From Hippasteria phrygiana (taxonomy: Eukaryota; Echinodermata; Asteroidea; Valvatida; Goniasteridae): a DNA stretch of 64,000 nucleotides. The translations under genes were made by a program, and so were the position numbers. Location of the stretch: contig JAZGUH010000074.1 of NCBI GenBank assembly GCA_037893225.1, forward strand, positions 558,001 to 622,000. The letters are read 5' to 3'. Under the pieces are notes generated by a model that worked only from the letters and a program-made list of their open reading frames with translations, was not told where the DNA came from and did no database searches. This document shows positions 11,230 through 22,794 of the stretch, piece after piece (positions within the stretch are counted from its first letter, which is position 1; every line of letters starts with the position of its first letter).

Positions 11230-12040
11230 ACGAGTCCTATTTACAGAGCCAGAACAAATTTTGTACAAACTTGTCATTTTAGAATCCTTGGTTATACAGT
11301 CTCTAATACATGTACATATTGAGTTTGAACTCGACAATTACCAGTTCTCTCGATGCACATATGCATTTTGATTGAAATGATGAATATCCATAATTTCTGT
11401 ACGTGATATTCTTGCTGCAAGATTTGAAATTTATAGTTATGATGAATAATGCATTAAATGCTTCCTTGATGAAACGTGATTATTAACATGTAAAACATCT
11501 TTATTTGTTTGTTTTAATTATCAAATATTGCATAAAACAGTAAAAAGGTTAAACATATTTATTTCATTTCTGTCAACTGCTTTCAAAACTAGATTGACAC
11601 AACTTTGTTCTGTTTTTACAATTTGTCTACTTGTATCTACATTTTAAGTTTTGTACAAATTGTATTTCTTACAACAAAATTAAAGTCTGAATTAAGAGTG
11701 TGCTCAAGGATAAATCAGTATTTACAATGAAATTTACTAGTATTAAGGCTCCATTTCTTCTAATTAAAAAAAGTTCCCTGAAAATGACAGTAAGTCTGAA
11801 GCCATTCTGATGTAATATTTGTAGTTAATACTAGTACTCCATTTACATCAAAGAAAAGGAATGATTTAAGAGTTTTCTGTTAATAAGAATTTGGTGGTTC
11901 CAAAGTTGGCTTTCAAACATATAGCATTGGTTTACAGAAGAATTTTTTTGACCCTGAAGCTGAAATCACACTACATGTACAATTCCTTTACAGACTGGTT
12001 AATGGTTTTATAATGGAAGCCTGCAAGCAATGAACCAAAG
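11230..12040. other. Intergenic or 3' UTR stretch, nothing recognised
   Basis: AT-rich, with no supported gene, RNA or clear repeat. An ATTAAA at about 11680 is a possible but unproven polyadenylation signal for BABAM2. Confidence 0.5.
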
Positions 12041-12041
12041 A

Positions 12042-12225
12042 TGTATTCGAGTCCATTGCAAGTCCCTGCAAGTCCATCACAAGCCCTCCAGTCCTAATTC
12101 CAATCACAAGCTATTCAAATGAGCTTTGACAAAGGCATTCCTTTGTCATTGTTCATCCAGTTACTTGTGACCTGCTTTATGAAAGGACTTGCAGGGACTC
12201 GAATACAACTCTGCAATGAACACAT
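12042..12225. repeat. Inverted repeat GTATTCGAGTCC ... GGACTCGAATAC type
   Basis: GTATTCGAGTCCATTGCAAG with CAAGTCCCTGCAAGTCC on the left is mirrored by GGACTTGCAGGGACTCGAAT on the right. It is a palindromic repeat of about 180 bp, probably an old MITE. Confidence 0.6.
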
Positions 12226-12311
12226 TCATTGACAGAGCTATCAACAAGTCTTATACAATAGCTGGAGATTGCACTGTTAATTGCATAGTTGTCATACATG
12301 TACCAAGCTTT

Positions 12312-12372
12312 ACACTATGAACATCTAACAAAAGAAAACCCACGCAGTCCTTTTGTTAGATGTTCATAGTGT
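12312..12372. other. Perfect 23-bp hairpin
   Basis: Arm 12312-12334 (ACACTATGAACATCTAACAA then AAG) is the exact reverse complement of 12350-12372, with a 15-nt loop. It lies between BABAM2 and the convergent bZIP gene. The size suits a small-RNA precursor stem, but a tiny foldback repeat is as likely. Confidence 0.6.
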
Positions 12373-12889
12373 TATACGCCTCTGTATGAAAAAAGAATAA
12401 ATTGCAAATGTCTATTATGTAAATATATTACTTTCAGCATATAAATACTCATGAAATACTTTTAATGAAAAATACAAGTCGGCTCTTCATCATCAAATAT
12501 ACATTTTGTGGAAAGTAGAATATACAAGTTGTCTGTCTATTTTAGTGAATATATTATTTCTGGCGTCAAATATAACATTTTATTTACATAGCATAAATGG
12601 CGACCTGCATGTTAACCTGCAGAGGTACATTTTTTTCCAGTTACTTTTGGGGGGTTCTTGGAATGCCCCATTGCAAAGACTGGCTGTTCTAATCTTAAGG
12701 GAGCTTCTTTAAAAGGCTGAACTTCCCGAAACACATGCTAGAAACAGCCTGGGAATGCCCTGGTGTATTAAATATCCTGTTCTCTGAAACACCGTTCGCG
12801 AACAGGATTTTCACTCCCCGCTATAGGGAGTGGATGAAGAACAAGAACAAAGACATTCGTAGAGGGCCTCTATCCTCGAATAAGAGAAG

Positions 12890-13030
12890 TTGTAGCAAAC
12901 AGAAATATCAGATCATCTGTTTCCAATTCATCTTCTTCATCCGAAGAATCAAACGACATAAAAGCTGTGAAGATTGTGTCAACTTTCGCTGCATTGAATG
13001 GTGCCGCCAAGCACTCTGACATGCACTTCG
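12890..13030 (-). pseudogene. Possible short acidic coding relic
   Basis: The minus strand reads PFNAAKVDTIFTAFMSFDSS followed by DEEDELETDDLIFLFATTSL before a stop. The composition looks protein-like and recalls the start of some PIF/Harbinger transposases, but no diagnostic motif follows. It is a weak call. Confidence 0.25.
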
Positions 13031-13255
13031 TTATTCAAAATTGATGATATGAGTACGCTGTACTCGAGAATGTATGTGCACGTTTACTCAGAATGGCCTG
13101 TTCCAGTAAACAACACACTGGGAACACTGCAGTGTTCCCAAAGGAAGCATTTCAAAGAGAAAAGAAATGTTCCATCTTTTGAGATGCTCCCTAAATTGAC
13201 TCCAGTACAGTCCATTCTTATTGGGAAAAGTCTGGGAATGTCTGTAAATGCACAT

Positions 13256-13485
13256 GGGTCATTCCAGAAGTGACATGTATAAGATTTTGCAATTCCAGAC
13301 ACATTCGTTAATGCCTTTTATCTCCAAGAGTGATTGTGTAAAGCAAAGTACCTGCCAAACAAGTAAAAAATAGTGTGAAGTCAGTTTTAATGATACTTGA
13401 TGGAAATTACATAGGTCAGGTGTAGGCCTAACAGGGACACCAAAAAAATGTCACACTTTTGGATGCCAAATTTATGGAATGAGCC
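13256..13485. mobile_element. 230-bp element with GGGTCATTCC ends and ACAT flanks
   Basis: The left end GGGTCATTCCAGAAG and right end TTTATGGAATGAGCC are imperfect inverted repeats. ACAT occurs directly outside both ends (13252-13255 and 13486-13489), which looks like a 4-bp TSD. The larger element at 50636-51796 has the same termini and flanks. Confidence 0.6.
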
Positions 13486-13878
13486 ACATACCTACCTACA
13501 CTGAATACTGAGACTGACCTTCTGCAGTTTGGAACACAGGACATTCTTCATTAAATTGTAGTTTCATGAAATGAAACTGATCAGCAGTCACCTTTAAAGT
13601 TGCAAGGTTCTGTGCATACGTTGTGTCAGCTTTCAAAAGATAAAATTATATCTTAATAATAAGTTATACCAGTTATGCCCATTGTCACACAGTGTCAAAC
13701 TCTCAAAGCATCTTGGCAGTCTAATATTATCAACCTCAACTCCAAAACGAGTAGTCTGTATTGCAATCAAGCACACAGATGTTGGAAGCTGATGTTGGAA
13801 GCTCATGGGCCTTAGAAAAAAAATTGGAAGTTTCACCACACACAGTTTCTGCAAAAATGGGACCAACAAAAAGTAACA

Positions 13879-13884
13879 TTTATT
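13879..13884 (-). promoter_or_regulatory. Candidate polyadenylation signal of the bZIP gene
   Basis: AATAAA on the minus strand, about 170 nt past the TAA stop at 14054. Position and sequence suit, but no transcript evidence is available. Confidence 0.35.
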
Positions 13885-14053
13885 ACAAGGACTGACAATT
13901 CAAAAAATGAACCCTTACCTGAATGGGTATAACTGTCACTTCCAAAAAGTCACTGTCCAGCAAAAGGTATAGAAGTACGTTCCTTGGCTGTTTTAGGCAT
14001 TGAGGAATATATTGCATTACGACATTATCTCTCAGAAAACCCTGACCTGACCA

Positions 14054-14233
14054 TTAAGCATTTTGATTCTGCACTTCCTGCATTTTCTGACGTGTCTGCG
14101 TCACCTCCTTCTTCATGGACTCAAACTGCATCTTCCGGCGCAGTCGATAGGCCTTGCTGCGAAGGCGGTTCCTCTCCTTCCTGAACAGCAGCTCAGCTGG
14201 GGAGATGTCCTTGCTTGGGTTCTCATGCTTCTT
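14054..14233 (-). CDS. bZIP-like gene, terminal coding exon (basic region)
   Basis: Acceptor ACATTTCTAG ends at 14234. It encodes KKHENPSKDISPAELLFRKE, then RNRLRSKAYRLRRK and a Gln/Met/Lys-rich tail, ending in TAA. The C-terminal helix is short and lacks leucines at heptad positions. Confidence 0.85.
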   Translation of the reverse strand, partial: KKHENPSKDISPAELLFRKERNRLRSKAYRLRRKMQFESMKKEVTQTRQKMQEVQNQNA

Positions 14234-17200
14234 CTAGAAATGTTAAACAACGACTTAAATGGTCAAATATTGAAAGGCAGGCAATTCTTCAGACCCATCC
14301 TCTTTGTATTTGTGATGTTGTATGAATCTAGAAGTGCTATGCAAGCAAATGGAGTGTGTAGCTTCATGCACTGTCCACAAAACCTCCCATATTTGAACCC
14401 TGACGTTTTAACCTTTTGAATATGGACGAAGGCCAATAGCCACAGTTTGAAAAATACCACCTGACTGGTTGTCCTCTCTACGTGCATTCCTGCATGTACT
14501 CAATCTCAATCCATTCATGTTTCAGCTATATTGTTCTTGAATGGGAGTGTAATGAATAGATGGAGCTTTTTCAAACAAAGCTTTCATTCACACGAAAGGG
14601 GGCTTCAAGTGCAATGAATAGGACCACTCTATTGTTTGCGTTTACATTTGGCTGCGCAGCCCGTTCTGGGCATATCAGCCCCAGCCCCAGCCCCAGCCCC
14701 CCCCCGCCCCAGCCCCCCCCCCCCCCCGATCAATAACAGCCGGACACAAAGGTTTAACAGTACTCAAGAAGGGGACTGGCCCCTGCATCTTGAGGCCTGT
14801 GCTCCCCAGGTACCCCTGCTGGAGAACAAAGTTAAACATCCTTTGCACACTAGACCATACATCTAAACCACTTGGTCATCACACATCAAGTTTATTCATA
14901 ATCAGCTTCACTAATAAGGAAACTAAAATGGTATATTCTTTCTTGGGTGCAGTTTGATACTGTTATTTTTTTACCATATGGGCCCTACTTTATACAAAAG
15001 TTGATTTCTAGATCTAGATCCTTTATACTTTGATTGCACATCCACACAGCCAGAGGTATCCCAAGTCTGGGAGGTGGCATTGACATAATCTGTGATATCC
15101 TGGGTATGGAAATGAAACTTCATAAAGTTGTTCACAAATTGTTTTTAATTTTTTTTTTTTGGGGGGGAACCTTACTGATAGGAAACTTTGGGTTCAAATT
15201 GTTGGTAAAGTCCCTTGGGAAAAAAACCTACCTTTGTAACTCTGTCAGCTATACAGTGAAAATAATCAGTCGTAGACAGACTGACAGGCTGGAGCAAAGA
15301 TGACCGGGCTTGGTGACGAGGTGTCTTCAGGGCGGAGGTGGAGCGCATCAAGAAGTCATCCAGGTTGCTGTCAGAGGTCATGGGGTCATTTAACCAGGCA
15401 TCGCTCTTCAGGCAGTCTGACTTTGTGTCAAACTTGAGGTCAGCAAATACCGATAATGCTGGGCTGTCGACTCCAGTAAAAAGAGGGTCGTCCATGTCCA
15501 TGCATGCCCCAAGATGGCTGATAGTGTGATTCTGGTCATCTGAAGATTGAAAAAGAGGCAAATATTCATTGGAATATTTATATCAAATATTATACTTTTG
15601 TGTGACCGTGAAAACGAGTTCTAAATCAACTGGTGCATTTCCATGTAATTTTCCTTTCAAGTTTCAGGCAGGTAAACAAATTTTAATAGCCAGCACTTGA
15701 ATTTGGACTTTATTTGGATACTCAATTTTCTATAATATAGGATATTTTGTTACAAAGAACAATTGACTCCAGTCAAACCTGTGTAAAGTGGTCGCATAAA
15801 AGTTAGCCCCATTGTGCAGGTTTGGTATGCGTTATGCATGCTTGACGGTTAGAAGACTATCTCAGGCGGGCCACATTTTGTAGGTGGCACTTGATATCAA
15901 GATGGCCACATTAGCAGGTTTGACATACTACCAAAACAGATATTTTTCAAAGAAAAACTTTTCATCGAGAGTGTCCCATGAAGGTCGATCTTTCCCTAAT
16001 GAAAAATTTATAGTTTGGATTTTGGTTAGTTTATACAAAGATCGATCTATTTGTAAAGCAGAAATCTTGGGCTGAAGTGAAACATCTTTGTGAAATAGTC
16101 TGGTCCCCAGACCCGAAGACTATGACTATTCTGACAATGCATAGATCAGCTAGCCTCCAATGTCATGTGAGTAATCGATGATGTCATTGGACGGAATACC
16201 TCCCTGGAAATGTCCAAAATTGTTCAAACTCTCATTCATTCATTCAAATTCCAATGTTTGTTGATACAAGTTATATCAAGTGATATCCTGTGACATTCTA
16301 AATCTGAGGTAAAACTTCCAAATAAGTGCAAGCCATGCACGTGTGCCTTGGTCATTGAATACATGAATACATGAATGCACGTTAAATGCAAACAAATTAA
16401 AAAACAGGCATGTAATGTGGTCCTCCAACAATTCATGCATGTAAACACGATGAGAAAAATTGTCTCGGACAAATTTCAGACAACTCTGGTCAGAGATACT
16501 TGTAGCAAACGTTTGACAAGCACTTGTGTGTATGTAAACCAAGGAATGCTCAAAAGTGGATATTGCACTCGAAAGCCTGAAGAACCCACAGGAAGACAAC
16601 GAAGAAATGTTCAGTTTTAGAAGTTGAAGGAAAACACAGAATGATATTCTGGGGAAAATCCACGGAATCAGGCAGGGACTGAAAACCCAATCCACATGTC
16701 AGCCTGGTGAGATTCGAACCTGGGTCACGGCGGTGGAAGGCGAAGAAAGTACCACAAAGCCAACCTGACTCACATGTGCAAAGCTGTCACTCGCAAAATG
16801 ATAGGCCTACTCTCCTATTGAGACTCCCCTTGAACAAAAATCAATTTGGAGTAATTTACCAACCGGATTTGGCAGTTTTTGATATTTGAATGTTGCCACT
16901 GATGAAATTGGTGCATCAGGATCTATTTTTAAGTCTAGAGCTGTCTGACACTATTTGCCAAGAATTGTCATGTCAGTCTGTTAAAAATAATTTAATAATA
17001 ACCAGATTTGAAAAATAATGGATGCAATCCACTCACCTAGGAAATCCAGCAAGTCCATGCTGGTCTGAGTGACCTCCTGGCCAGTGGAAATAGCCTTTGA
17101 TAGCAGCTGGTCTGCCGTATCTGCCTCCAGGAACTCCAAGTCTGTACTAGGATTCCAGGGACAGGAGAAGCTAGAATCGGAGGGCCAGCTGTCTCCATCG

Positions 17201-18712
17201 ATGCTTTGTAAGAAATATGGACAGTGTAATTAGTTGATGGTTTCCCCTGAACAGAGAGCACAGTTGGTGGTAGATCACTGGCATAGTAATCCAGACGTTG
17301 TAGGTTCATCAAGTCTGCTCTTGCCATTTTTCTTTGTTCATTCTAAAACAAGGTGGTTCTCGAACCACGCATCTCGCCTGCTTTAGTTTTGTGATTACCC
17401 GGGAAGAATGCAGGGGCACTGATAATGGTTGAAGGAGCAAGGGTTAGTGTAAAAAGAGAATGAAATGGTAAGTTATCACGAGCGAGAACCGATGAGCATG
17501 CCTAAAACAATGGTAGGTGACAAAAGCAATGTGGAAGGAAAATGTTGTCCAAAGTTGTGGAAGTTTGACTGGGGTGTGAGACGAGAGAGGATAAAAGCAT
17601 GGAGATTACTAACATGACCATCATATAAAGGTTATAGTGCATGCATGACCCAAGTTTGATTCCAATTGGACTTCCAGTTTTCAAATGAGACAAGTTGGAC
17701 AATTCCAGCCTATTTTACAACTTGACCTCAAATGACCTTTGACCTCAGTACTTGACCTTTGACACAAGCATCATATAAAGGTTGCACTATTGAATGTATG
17801 ACCCAAGTTTGATTGCAATTGGACTTCCACTTTCCATATAAGACCAATTTTACAATTCCAGCCAATTTTACAACTTGACCTCAAATTACCTTTGACCTCA
17901 GTACTTGACCTTTGATACGACCATCATATAAAGGTCGCACTATTGAATGCATGACCCAAGTTTAATTGCAATCGGACTTCAACTTTGCATAAAAGACCAA
18001 TTTGTCAAAACTTTAACCAAAATGACACATACGGACTACGGACGGACTACATACAGACTACGGACGGACTACGTACAGAAATAGTGATTGCATAGTCTCT
18101 TTTTTAACTTTGTTCAGGCGAGACAAAAATTACATACACTGTTTAGAAAATATTAAATTAATATTATTATTTTTTGCAGGTGAATTTGTTTAAGTTTTCA
18201 GAGTGAACAAAGAAAACTGACAGGAGTGGGATTTGAACCTGTGACCTAACATCTTGCCCTATGTTGGCAGTCAGTGTCTTTGATGGGGGGAGGCGTTAGT
18301 CAGAAGTCTTATTCCATAATGCCATAAAGTTCTTCATAGCACATAAGACATTCACTAGAACAATAACAACAATCAATAGTTTTTTCTGTCAGCGCACGGA
18401 TACAGAAGCTTTAAAACTATTCAAAAATAAATACCAAGGACTGAGCTGTGAACTGCAAGACACATCACTGCTGCCAAGCAAAGCTGCAGGCCAGCCCATG
18501 GGATTGAGTAAGGATGAGTCCAGCTGAGGCGTGGCAAAGGTGCTTGCATGCCACTGATTTGCTGAAGAGGAGGTAGAGGAAGAGTCCAGGCCCTCGGGTA
18601 GGTCCGGAGAGAACAGGCTGCTTGAGTCCGAGATGCTTGATGATGCGGATTGCTTGCACGCCTTCTCCAGAACGGAGGCAAATTTCTTTCGTTTTTGATG
18701 CAAGGTGCTCAT
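14054..18712 (-). CDS. bZIP-like transcription factor, CREBRF-type basic region
   Basis: Four exons (18435-18712, 17037-17203, 15232-15539, 14054-14233) splice in phase to 310 residues from ATG at 18712-18710 to TAA at 14056-14054. Residues 1-50 are basic then Ser-rich (MSTLHQKRKKFASVLEKACK). The middle is acidic with repeated hydrophobic-acidic patches (DLEFLEADTADQLL, MDLLDFL, MDMDDPLF, SNLDDFL), typical of activation domains. Near the C-terminus the basic region RKERNRLRSKAYRLRRK aligns with the CREBRF pattern N-K-L-A-S-R-A-C-R-L-K-K-K, with Arg for the usual Ala. The zipper heptads are weak (Met, Thr, Val), and the protein stops 28 residues after the basic region. It is likely a nuclear DNA-binding regulator; the exact orthologue is uncertain. 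Confidence 0.75.
14412..14753. mobile_element. TTAA-type MITE (family A), full-length copy
   Basis: 342 bp between TTAA 14408-14411 and TTAA 14754-14757. Starts CCTTTTGAATATGG and ends ACACAAAGG. It holds CTTTCATTCACACGAAAGGG, GGCTGCGCAGCC and C-runs. Located in the last intron of the bZIP-like gene. Confidence 0.75.
15232..15539 (-). CDS. bZIP-like gene, coding exon 3
   Basis: Acceptor CAATCTTCAG ends at 15540; donor GTAGGT starts at 15231. It completes an Asp codon from exon 2 and gives 102 codons, with MDMDDPLFTGVDSPALSVFA and SDSNLDDFLMRSTSALKTPR. Phase 0 at its end. Confidence 0.8.
16680..16770 (-). mobile_element. tRNA-headed SINE (second family)
   Basis: The minus strand carries GGTTCGAATCTCACCAGGCT and GACATGTGGATTG, with TGGTACTTTC upstream. 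The same block is on the plus strand at 47948-48030. A recurring B-box family, not an isolated tRNA gene. Confidence 0.65.
17037..17203 (-). CDS. bZIP-like gene, coding exon 2
   Basis: Acceptor TCTTACAAAG ends at 17204 and donor GTGAGT starts at 17036 (minus-strand reading). It completes a Cys codon and encodes an acidic stretch with STDLEFLEADTADQLLSKAI and TSMDLLDFL, ending in phase 1. Confidence 0.8.
17619..18010. repeat. Tandem repeat (~150 bp) rich in TGACCT half-sites
   Basis: Two and a half copies start at about 17619, 17770 and 17922. Each has CATCATATAAAGGT, GACCCAAGTTTGAT, GGACTTCC and then TGACCTTTGACCTCAG. TGACCTTTGACCT is a DR1 arrangement of nuclear-receptor half-sites (known motif; function here not shown). 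It lies in intron 1 of the bZIP-like gene. GGACTACGGAC repeats follow at 18032-18075. Confidence 0.8.
18190..18320 (-). mobile_element. Decayed tRNA-headed SINE
   Basis: Retains AGAGTGAACAAAGAAAACTG, GGATTTGAACCTGTGACCT and CTTGCCCTATGTTGGCAGTC of the family at 7345, with the A-box region deleted. Confidence 0.6.
18435..18712 (-). CDS. bZIP-like gene, coding exon 1 with start codon
   Basis: ATG at 18712-18710 is followed by 92 codons plus two bases, then donor GTATTT. An acceptor-like TTTTCAG ends at 18738 on the minus strand, 26 nt before the ATG, so an upstream non-coding exon is likely. Ser-rich, with a basic start QKRKKFASVLEKACK. Confidence 0.75.
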
Positions 18713-18997
18713 TTTTAACTTAGTTGATTTTTAACAGCTGAAAAGAAGAGAGTGTGTATGTAAAGTTGTGTATGTAAAGGGGAAGGGGGGGGGGGGGGGG
18801 GTCAGGACTCTATGATGTTGGTGGCACATTACAAGTGCAATATGTGTGCCTGATTTAGTTCAAGTGCAAATAAACATTGGCCTTATGCTTTGGTCTAGTA
18901 CAGGAGAATGATGCCCCAGGGGTGGGGGGGGGGGGGGGGGGGGCTTGGTCACTTCAGAAGTGAATGAATGAGGTACACATGGGAATAATGCTCTTAA

Positions 18998-19859
18998 AGG
19001 CTAGTGTACATGATTGGTCATTGTTGCAATTTTCAGTAATGGGTGGATTTGGGGGTTAGTATTTTATAGGAAATTAGTTCCACTGACCTGTTAAAAGTTT
19101 TGCGTTGTAAGATGGCAAAAAAACGAGAGAAAAACGGCATTCGTTTTCAACCGCAGGGTGGATGATAGCCTTTAGTCAAGGCGCGCGTGGCTATGGGCAC
19201 GTGACGCTCCCCGGATATGCCATGGCGCCGTCATGTCCAGGGCGCGCCACTCGTCTGGGTAGCCACGCGCGCCTTGACTAACAGCTACAGGGCAGTTTCC
19301 AACGATTTCCAGTTATACATTTCCACTTTTCTTGACGACAGCACACGGAAAGATTTTACCTTAATACCCCCACTAAAATCGGTCAAGAACAGCAAAATCT
19401 TGGAAAATAACCAACCCTCCTTGATGATAACAACTGTCTAAATATGTGGCACAACCTGTTATTTCAAGATTTATGTCAGCAAAATCTGTAAAAAATTAGG
19501 AAGAAATCAACATGTATGTGAACACTTTGAGTGACTTTACATGGTGCCAAGAACTTCTAACACAGAAAACACAAACTTTCTTTCCCTATATTGCACTAAA
19601 ATGTCCCAACAAATTTTAAAAATTAAAGGTTGTGCCAAGTGTTTATACAATTATGAACACAAATGGATGGTTATTTTCCAAGATTTGCTGTTCCTTACCG
19701 ATTTTGGTGGGGGTATTAAAGTAAAATCTTTCCCAGCACACCTGGTGCCATCATTTCACAGGATGATTGAGACTACTATTAACTTACAAGTCTGGTAAGG
19801 TATTTCGTAATAATTCAGTAAAACAAAAATTGGAGGATTACCAATCCTGTACACTACCT
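18998..19859. mobile_element. 862-bp TTAA-flanked DNA transposon
   Basis: TTAA at 18994-18997 and 19860-19863. The ends AGGCTAGTGTACATGATTGG and CCAATCCTGTACACTACCT form inverted repeats. One-ended or larger relatives are at 10252 and 58712-60402. TTAA fits the Kolobok or piggyBac class; no transposase is present. Bases about 19030-19400 recur inverted at 52200-52440. Confidence 0.75.
19165..19285. repeat. GC-rich palindrome GTCAAGGCGCGCGTGG
   Basis: GTCAAGGCGCGCGTGGCTA pairs with TAGCCACGCGCGCCTTGAC about 100 bp away. The same palindrome lies in the inverted copy near 52271-52370. Confidence 0.7.
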
Positions 19860-20099
19860 TTAATCTAATTTCAATATCAACCCAAATCAAATTTGAAGTA
19901 TGGGAAATGGTATTTAAAAAATCCAGTGTCAGCTTTGTACTTGTTGCTGCACAGTACTAGGAAGTCTTCGAATAAATAGCCACTTTTTCACCATCAGACA
20001 ATATTGAATATTATGACAATGAACAATCCCTGCCATGTTGAAACTACTCGAACCCTAAAACGTTAGAACTTATTGGTCCCACAAGTGTGGCAACTAACT

Positions 20100-20480
20100 A
20101 GGAAGACTCGCACATGTCGCACTCGCAGCGCAGCGCAGCGCAGTACTTTGTAAGTGTTCCTTTTCTTAATTGCCACACAGCTAGCGTTTAGACAGCCTGC
20201 AATTAACATTCTTTTTAAGATCTTTCCCAAGTGCGAAAGGGACTTACAAGTGACAAGAAGCAGCTGACATTGACGAGGGTTGAGACTGAGTAACTTCACT
20301 GGCCCGGCCGCGGCTCGAGTATGACAAATTGACAGTACAACCGAATACAAATCAGCCATATTTTACAGCGATCTAGCACTGGGCCCAGGATTTAATTGAT
20401 TTGACAACTTGAGCCAAGGTGCGCGCGTGCGCGTACACGCTGGATAGCCAATGGCAGTTTATTATGCCTTGCAGCGCGCG
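20100..20480. other. CpG-rich block upstream of the bZIP-like gene
   Basis: Contains CGCAGCGCAGCGCAGCGCAG, GGCCCGGCCGCGGCTCGAG and GCGCGCGTGCGCGTACACGC, unlike the AT-rich surroundings. It could be a promoter for the minus-strand bZIP-like gene (1.4 kb upstream of its ATG). No core motif was recognised. Confidence 0.3.
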
Positions 20481-20576
20481 TGGCGCGCGCTAAAATTGAT
20501 ACAATTGGTATCCAAGAGAAAACCAAAACATCCGATTTGCAGCATTAAATATTGGCGTCGTCTGCTCCGCGATAAG

Positions 20577-21190
20577 CATATTGGCGTCATGTTGGTTTGG
20601 AAGAAGAGTGGAGGAACCGCATTCGGCAAAAGTTGGCAATCATCATGTCGGTCATATGTAGGAATCAAATGCTGGCCCAATTACGTTTGTTGTATATGTA
20701 CTTGTAGGTCATGAATAAACATTTGACCTCATGTTGGTTAGGAAGCTGAGAGTGGAGCAACGTTGGGCAAAATGTTGCAATCGATATGTTGGACAAAATT
20801 GGAGGAAGAAAATGCTAGGCCAACGTTGGTTGTTAGTCATGATTAAACATTGGCGTCACGTTGGTAAAGAAGAGAGGAACAACGTTGGGCAAAAAGGTGG
20901 CAATCGTGATGTTAGACAAAATGTAGGAATAAAATGCTATAGGTTGTAGGTCATTATTCAACATTGGCGTCATGTTGGTTAGGCAGATAGGGCAATGTTA
21001 GGCAAAAGGTGGAAAAAGTCGGACATAGGCAGGAAGCAAATTCTAGGCCAACGTTGGTTGTAGGTTGTGATTGAACATTGGCGTCATATTGATTAGTAGA
21101 GAGGGAACCAACGTTAGGTAAAAGTTAGCAATCGTCTTGTCGGTCAAATGTAGGAAGTAAATGCTATGTCAACGTTGGTTGCAGGTTGTG
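20577..21190. repeat. Tandem repeat around TTGGCGTCATGTTGGTTAGG
   Basis: Five diverged units of about 115-145 bp, starting near 20577, 20721, 20851, 20965 and 21080. Each has ATTGGCGTCATGTTGGTTAG, ACGTTGGGCAAAA and GCTAGGCCAACGTTGGTTGT. No gene. Confidence 0.75.
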
Positions 21191-21199
21191 AATCAAAAT

Positions 21200-22100
21200 G
21201 TATTAAATAATTATGAACTAACTTCTATAATTTCAAACAAACCCTTGAACAGCGGGGACACCATGGTAGCCAAGTTAGACACGTAGGGCCTACGTGCGTA
21301 TAGGCGCGGGCCTACTTAATAATTTATTGTTCATAAGGAAATTGGACGTGACAATAAGAGTTTATAATGTATTTCGTGTAATTCTAGGTGATTTCGCAGA
21401 ATGTTGTGAAATCTAGCGATATTTTTAAATGCATCTAACGGACGTATTAGATTATATTCTAGTTATACCACAATCAGAACAGGCATTAGAGGTTAACATG
21501 GTTTATTTTCATGACATTCTGAGTTGTAACAGCTTGGGGATTTTAAAATAGAGCTGATGTTTTGATTTTATAGTTGCTTTTGCCCTGTGTGAAAATGTGC
21601 ACACATACATGTAGGCCTACGTGTATTATGCAGCCAGTACATTCAATTAGCTGGTAGCAGATTTGTTATTAGTATTATTAGTATTACTCCAATTAAGGTG
21701 GTTAAAAGAAATGACGAGTAATCATTTATATGTAATGATTAACAAGCGAGTTCAGTGCTGCCATTCGGGTTATTTTTTGGGTTTTTTTTTGTACGAAACT
21801 GTACAAAGAATTTCTGATTTATTGATTACTACACAGAGATTTATTCCAGTATATAATTAGTAAAGAACCTGACTGACATTAATAGGTGAAAATTAAGCCA
21901 CCGAATTCCGGCATACAGTTTTTGTTGTACACAGGGCCAGTGATGTTTAAGGGGCATTCTGGAAGACGTGTTCTATAAGAACCATGCTACACGCTGCCAT
22001 TTCAATCTTAGTTAATCCAACATTCCACAAAGTGCTGTCTGATTATGCACATGAGTTGTTAGTCATGAGTTGAAATTACCATACGTCACGACGTCGAAAT
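21200..22100. other. No gene or repeat recognised
   Basis: AT-rich intergenic DNA, with small ATT-rich simple sequence near 21664-21690 and nothing else supported. Confidence 0.5.
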
Positions 22101-22794
22101 ACCTTAAAACAATGTTCTTTCAACGTCATTTGTGCGACATTGGTTTTACATCGCAGTAAGACGTTGTTTTAACAGTGGATAATTGCCTCGCGATATTACC
22201 AACGTAAATTAAATGTTTATCCAATCGTTATTTAACGTTGAATCAACGTATATTTTCAACATTGAATCAACGTGGACATGTCTACGTTAATTTAACGTTG
22301 TGATTTCAACGTCAGATCAATTTGCAACGTCATTTCAATTTATGTTGCCGGAGTGGTACTTTTCCAAAGAAAGAGGAATTGAGGAAAGGACACCATGAGG
22401 GTCCACTACATGCTGCCCGACTATGGCAACACTGTCCAGTGCAGAGAACTACAGTTTGATAGTTTTCTCGTAATTAACTCGGTCACAGGGTAACAACTGT
22501 GTGAGAATCAAGGACGATGTTGTAATAATATATCACATTCGTTTTGATGTACATAGTGAGGCAACAATTTTGGTAGATGAAAAAAAATCGGTCAGAAGTG
22601 GACTTCTTTTCATATCCATTGGCTTCAACTGTTTTAGGAATCTACTATGTCTCGGTTCATCAAGGAATTCTACATGCAGTATTAGCATCAGAGATGACCC
22701 AGGTGGTTATCATGTTGCTCTTCCCGAATCTCACATCAGAGAGATGCAACTTGTTCTGAATGCTGTCCACATCACAGATAACATCATGATATTG

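Noticed and set aside
14054..18712. Fos-family gene, suggested by my recollection that FOSL2 lies near BABAM2 in vertebrates
   Set aside because: Only ERN of the basic region agrees; residues after it and the missing leucine zipper do not fit Fos, and CREBRF-type spacing fits better.
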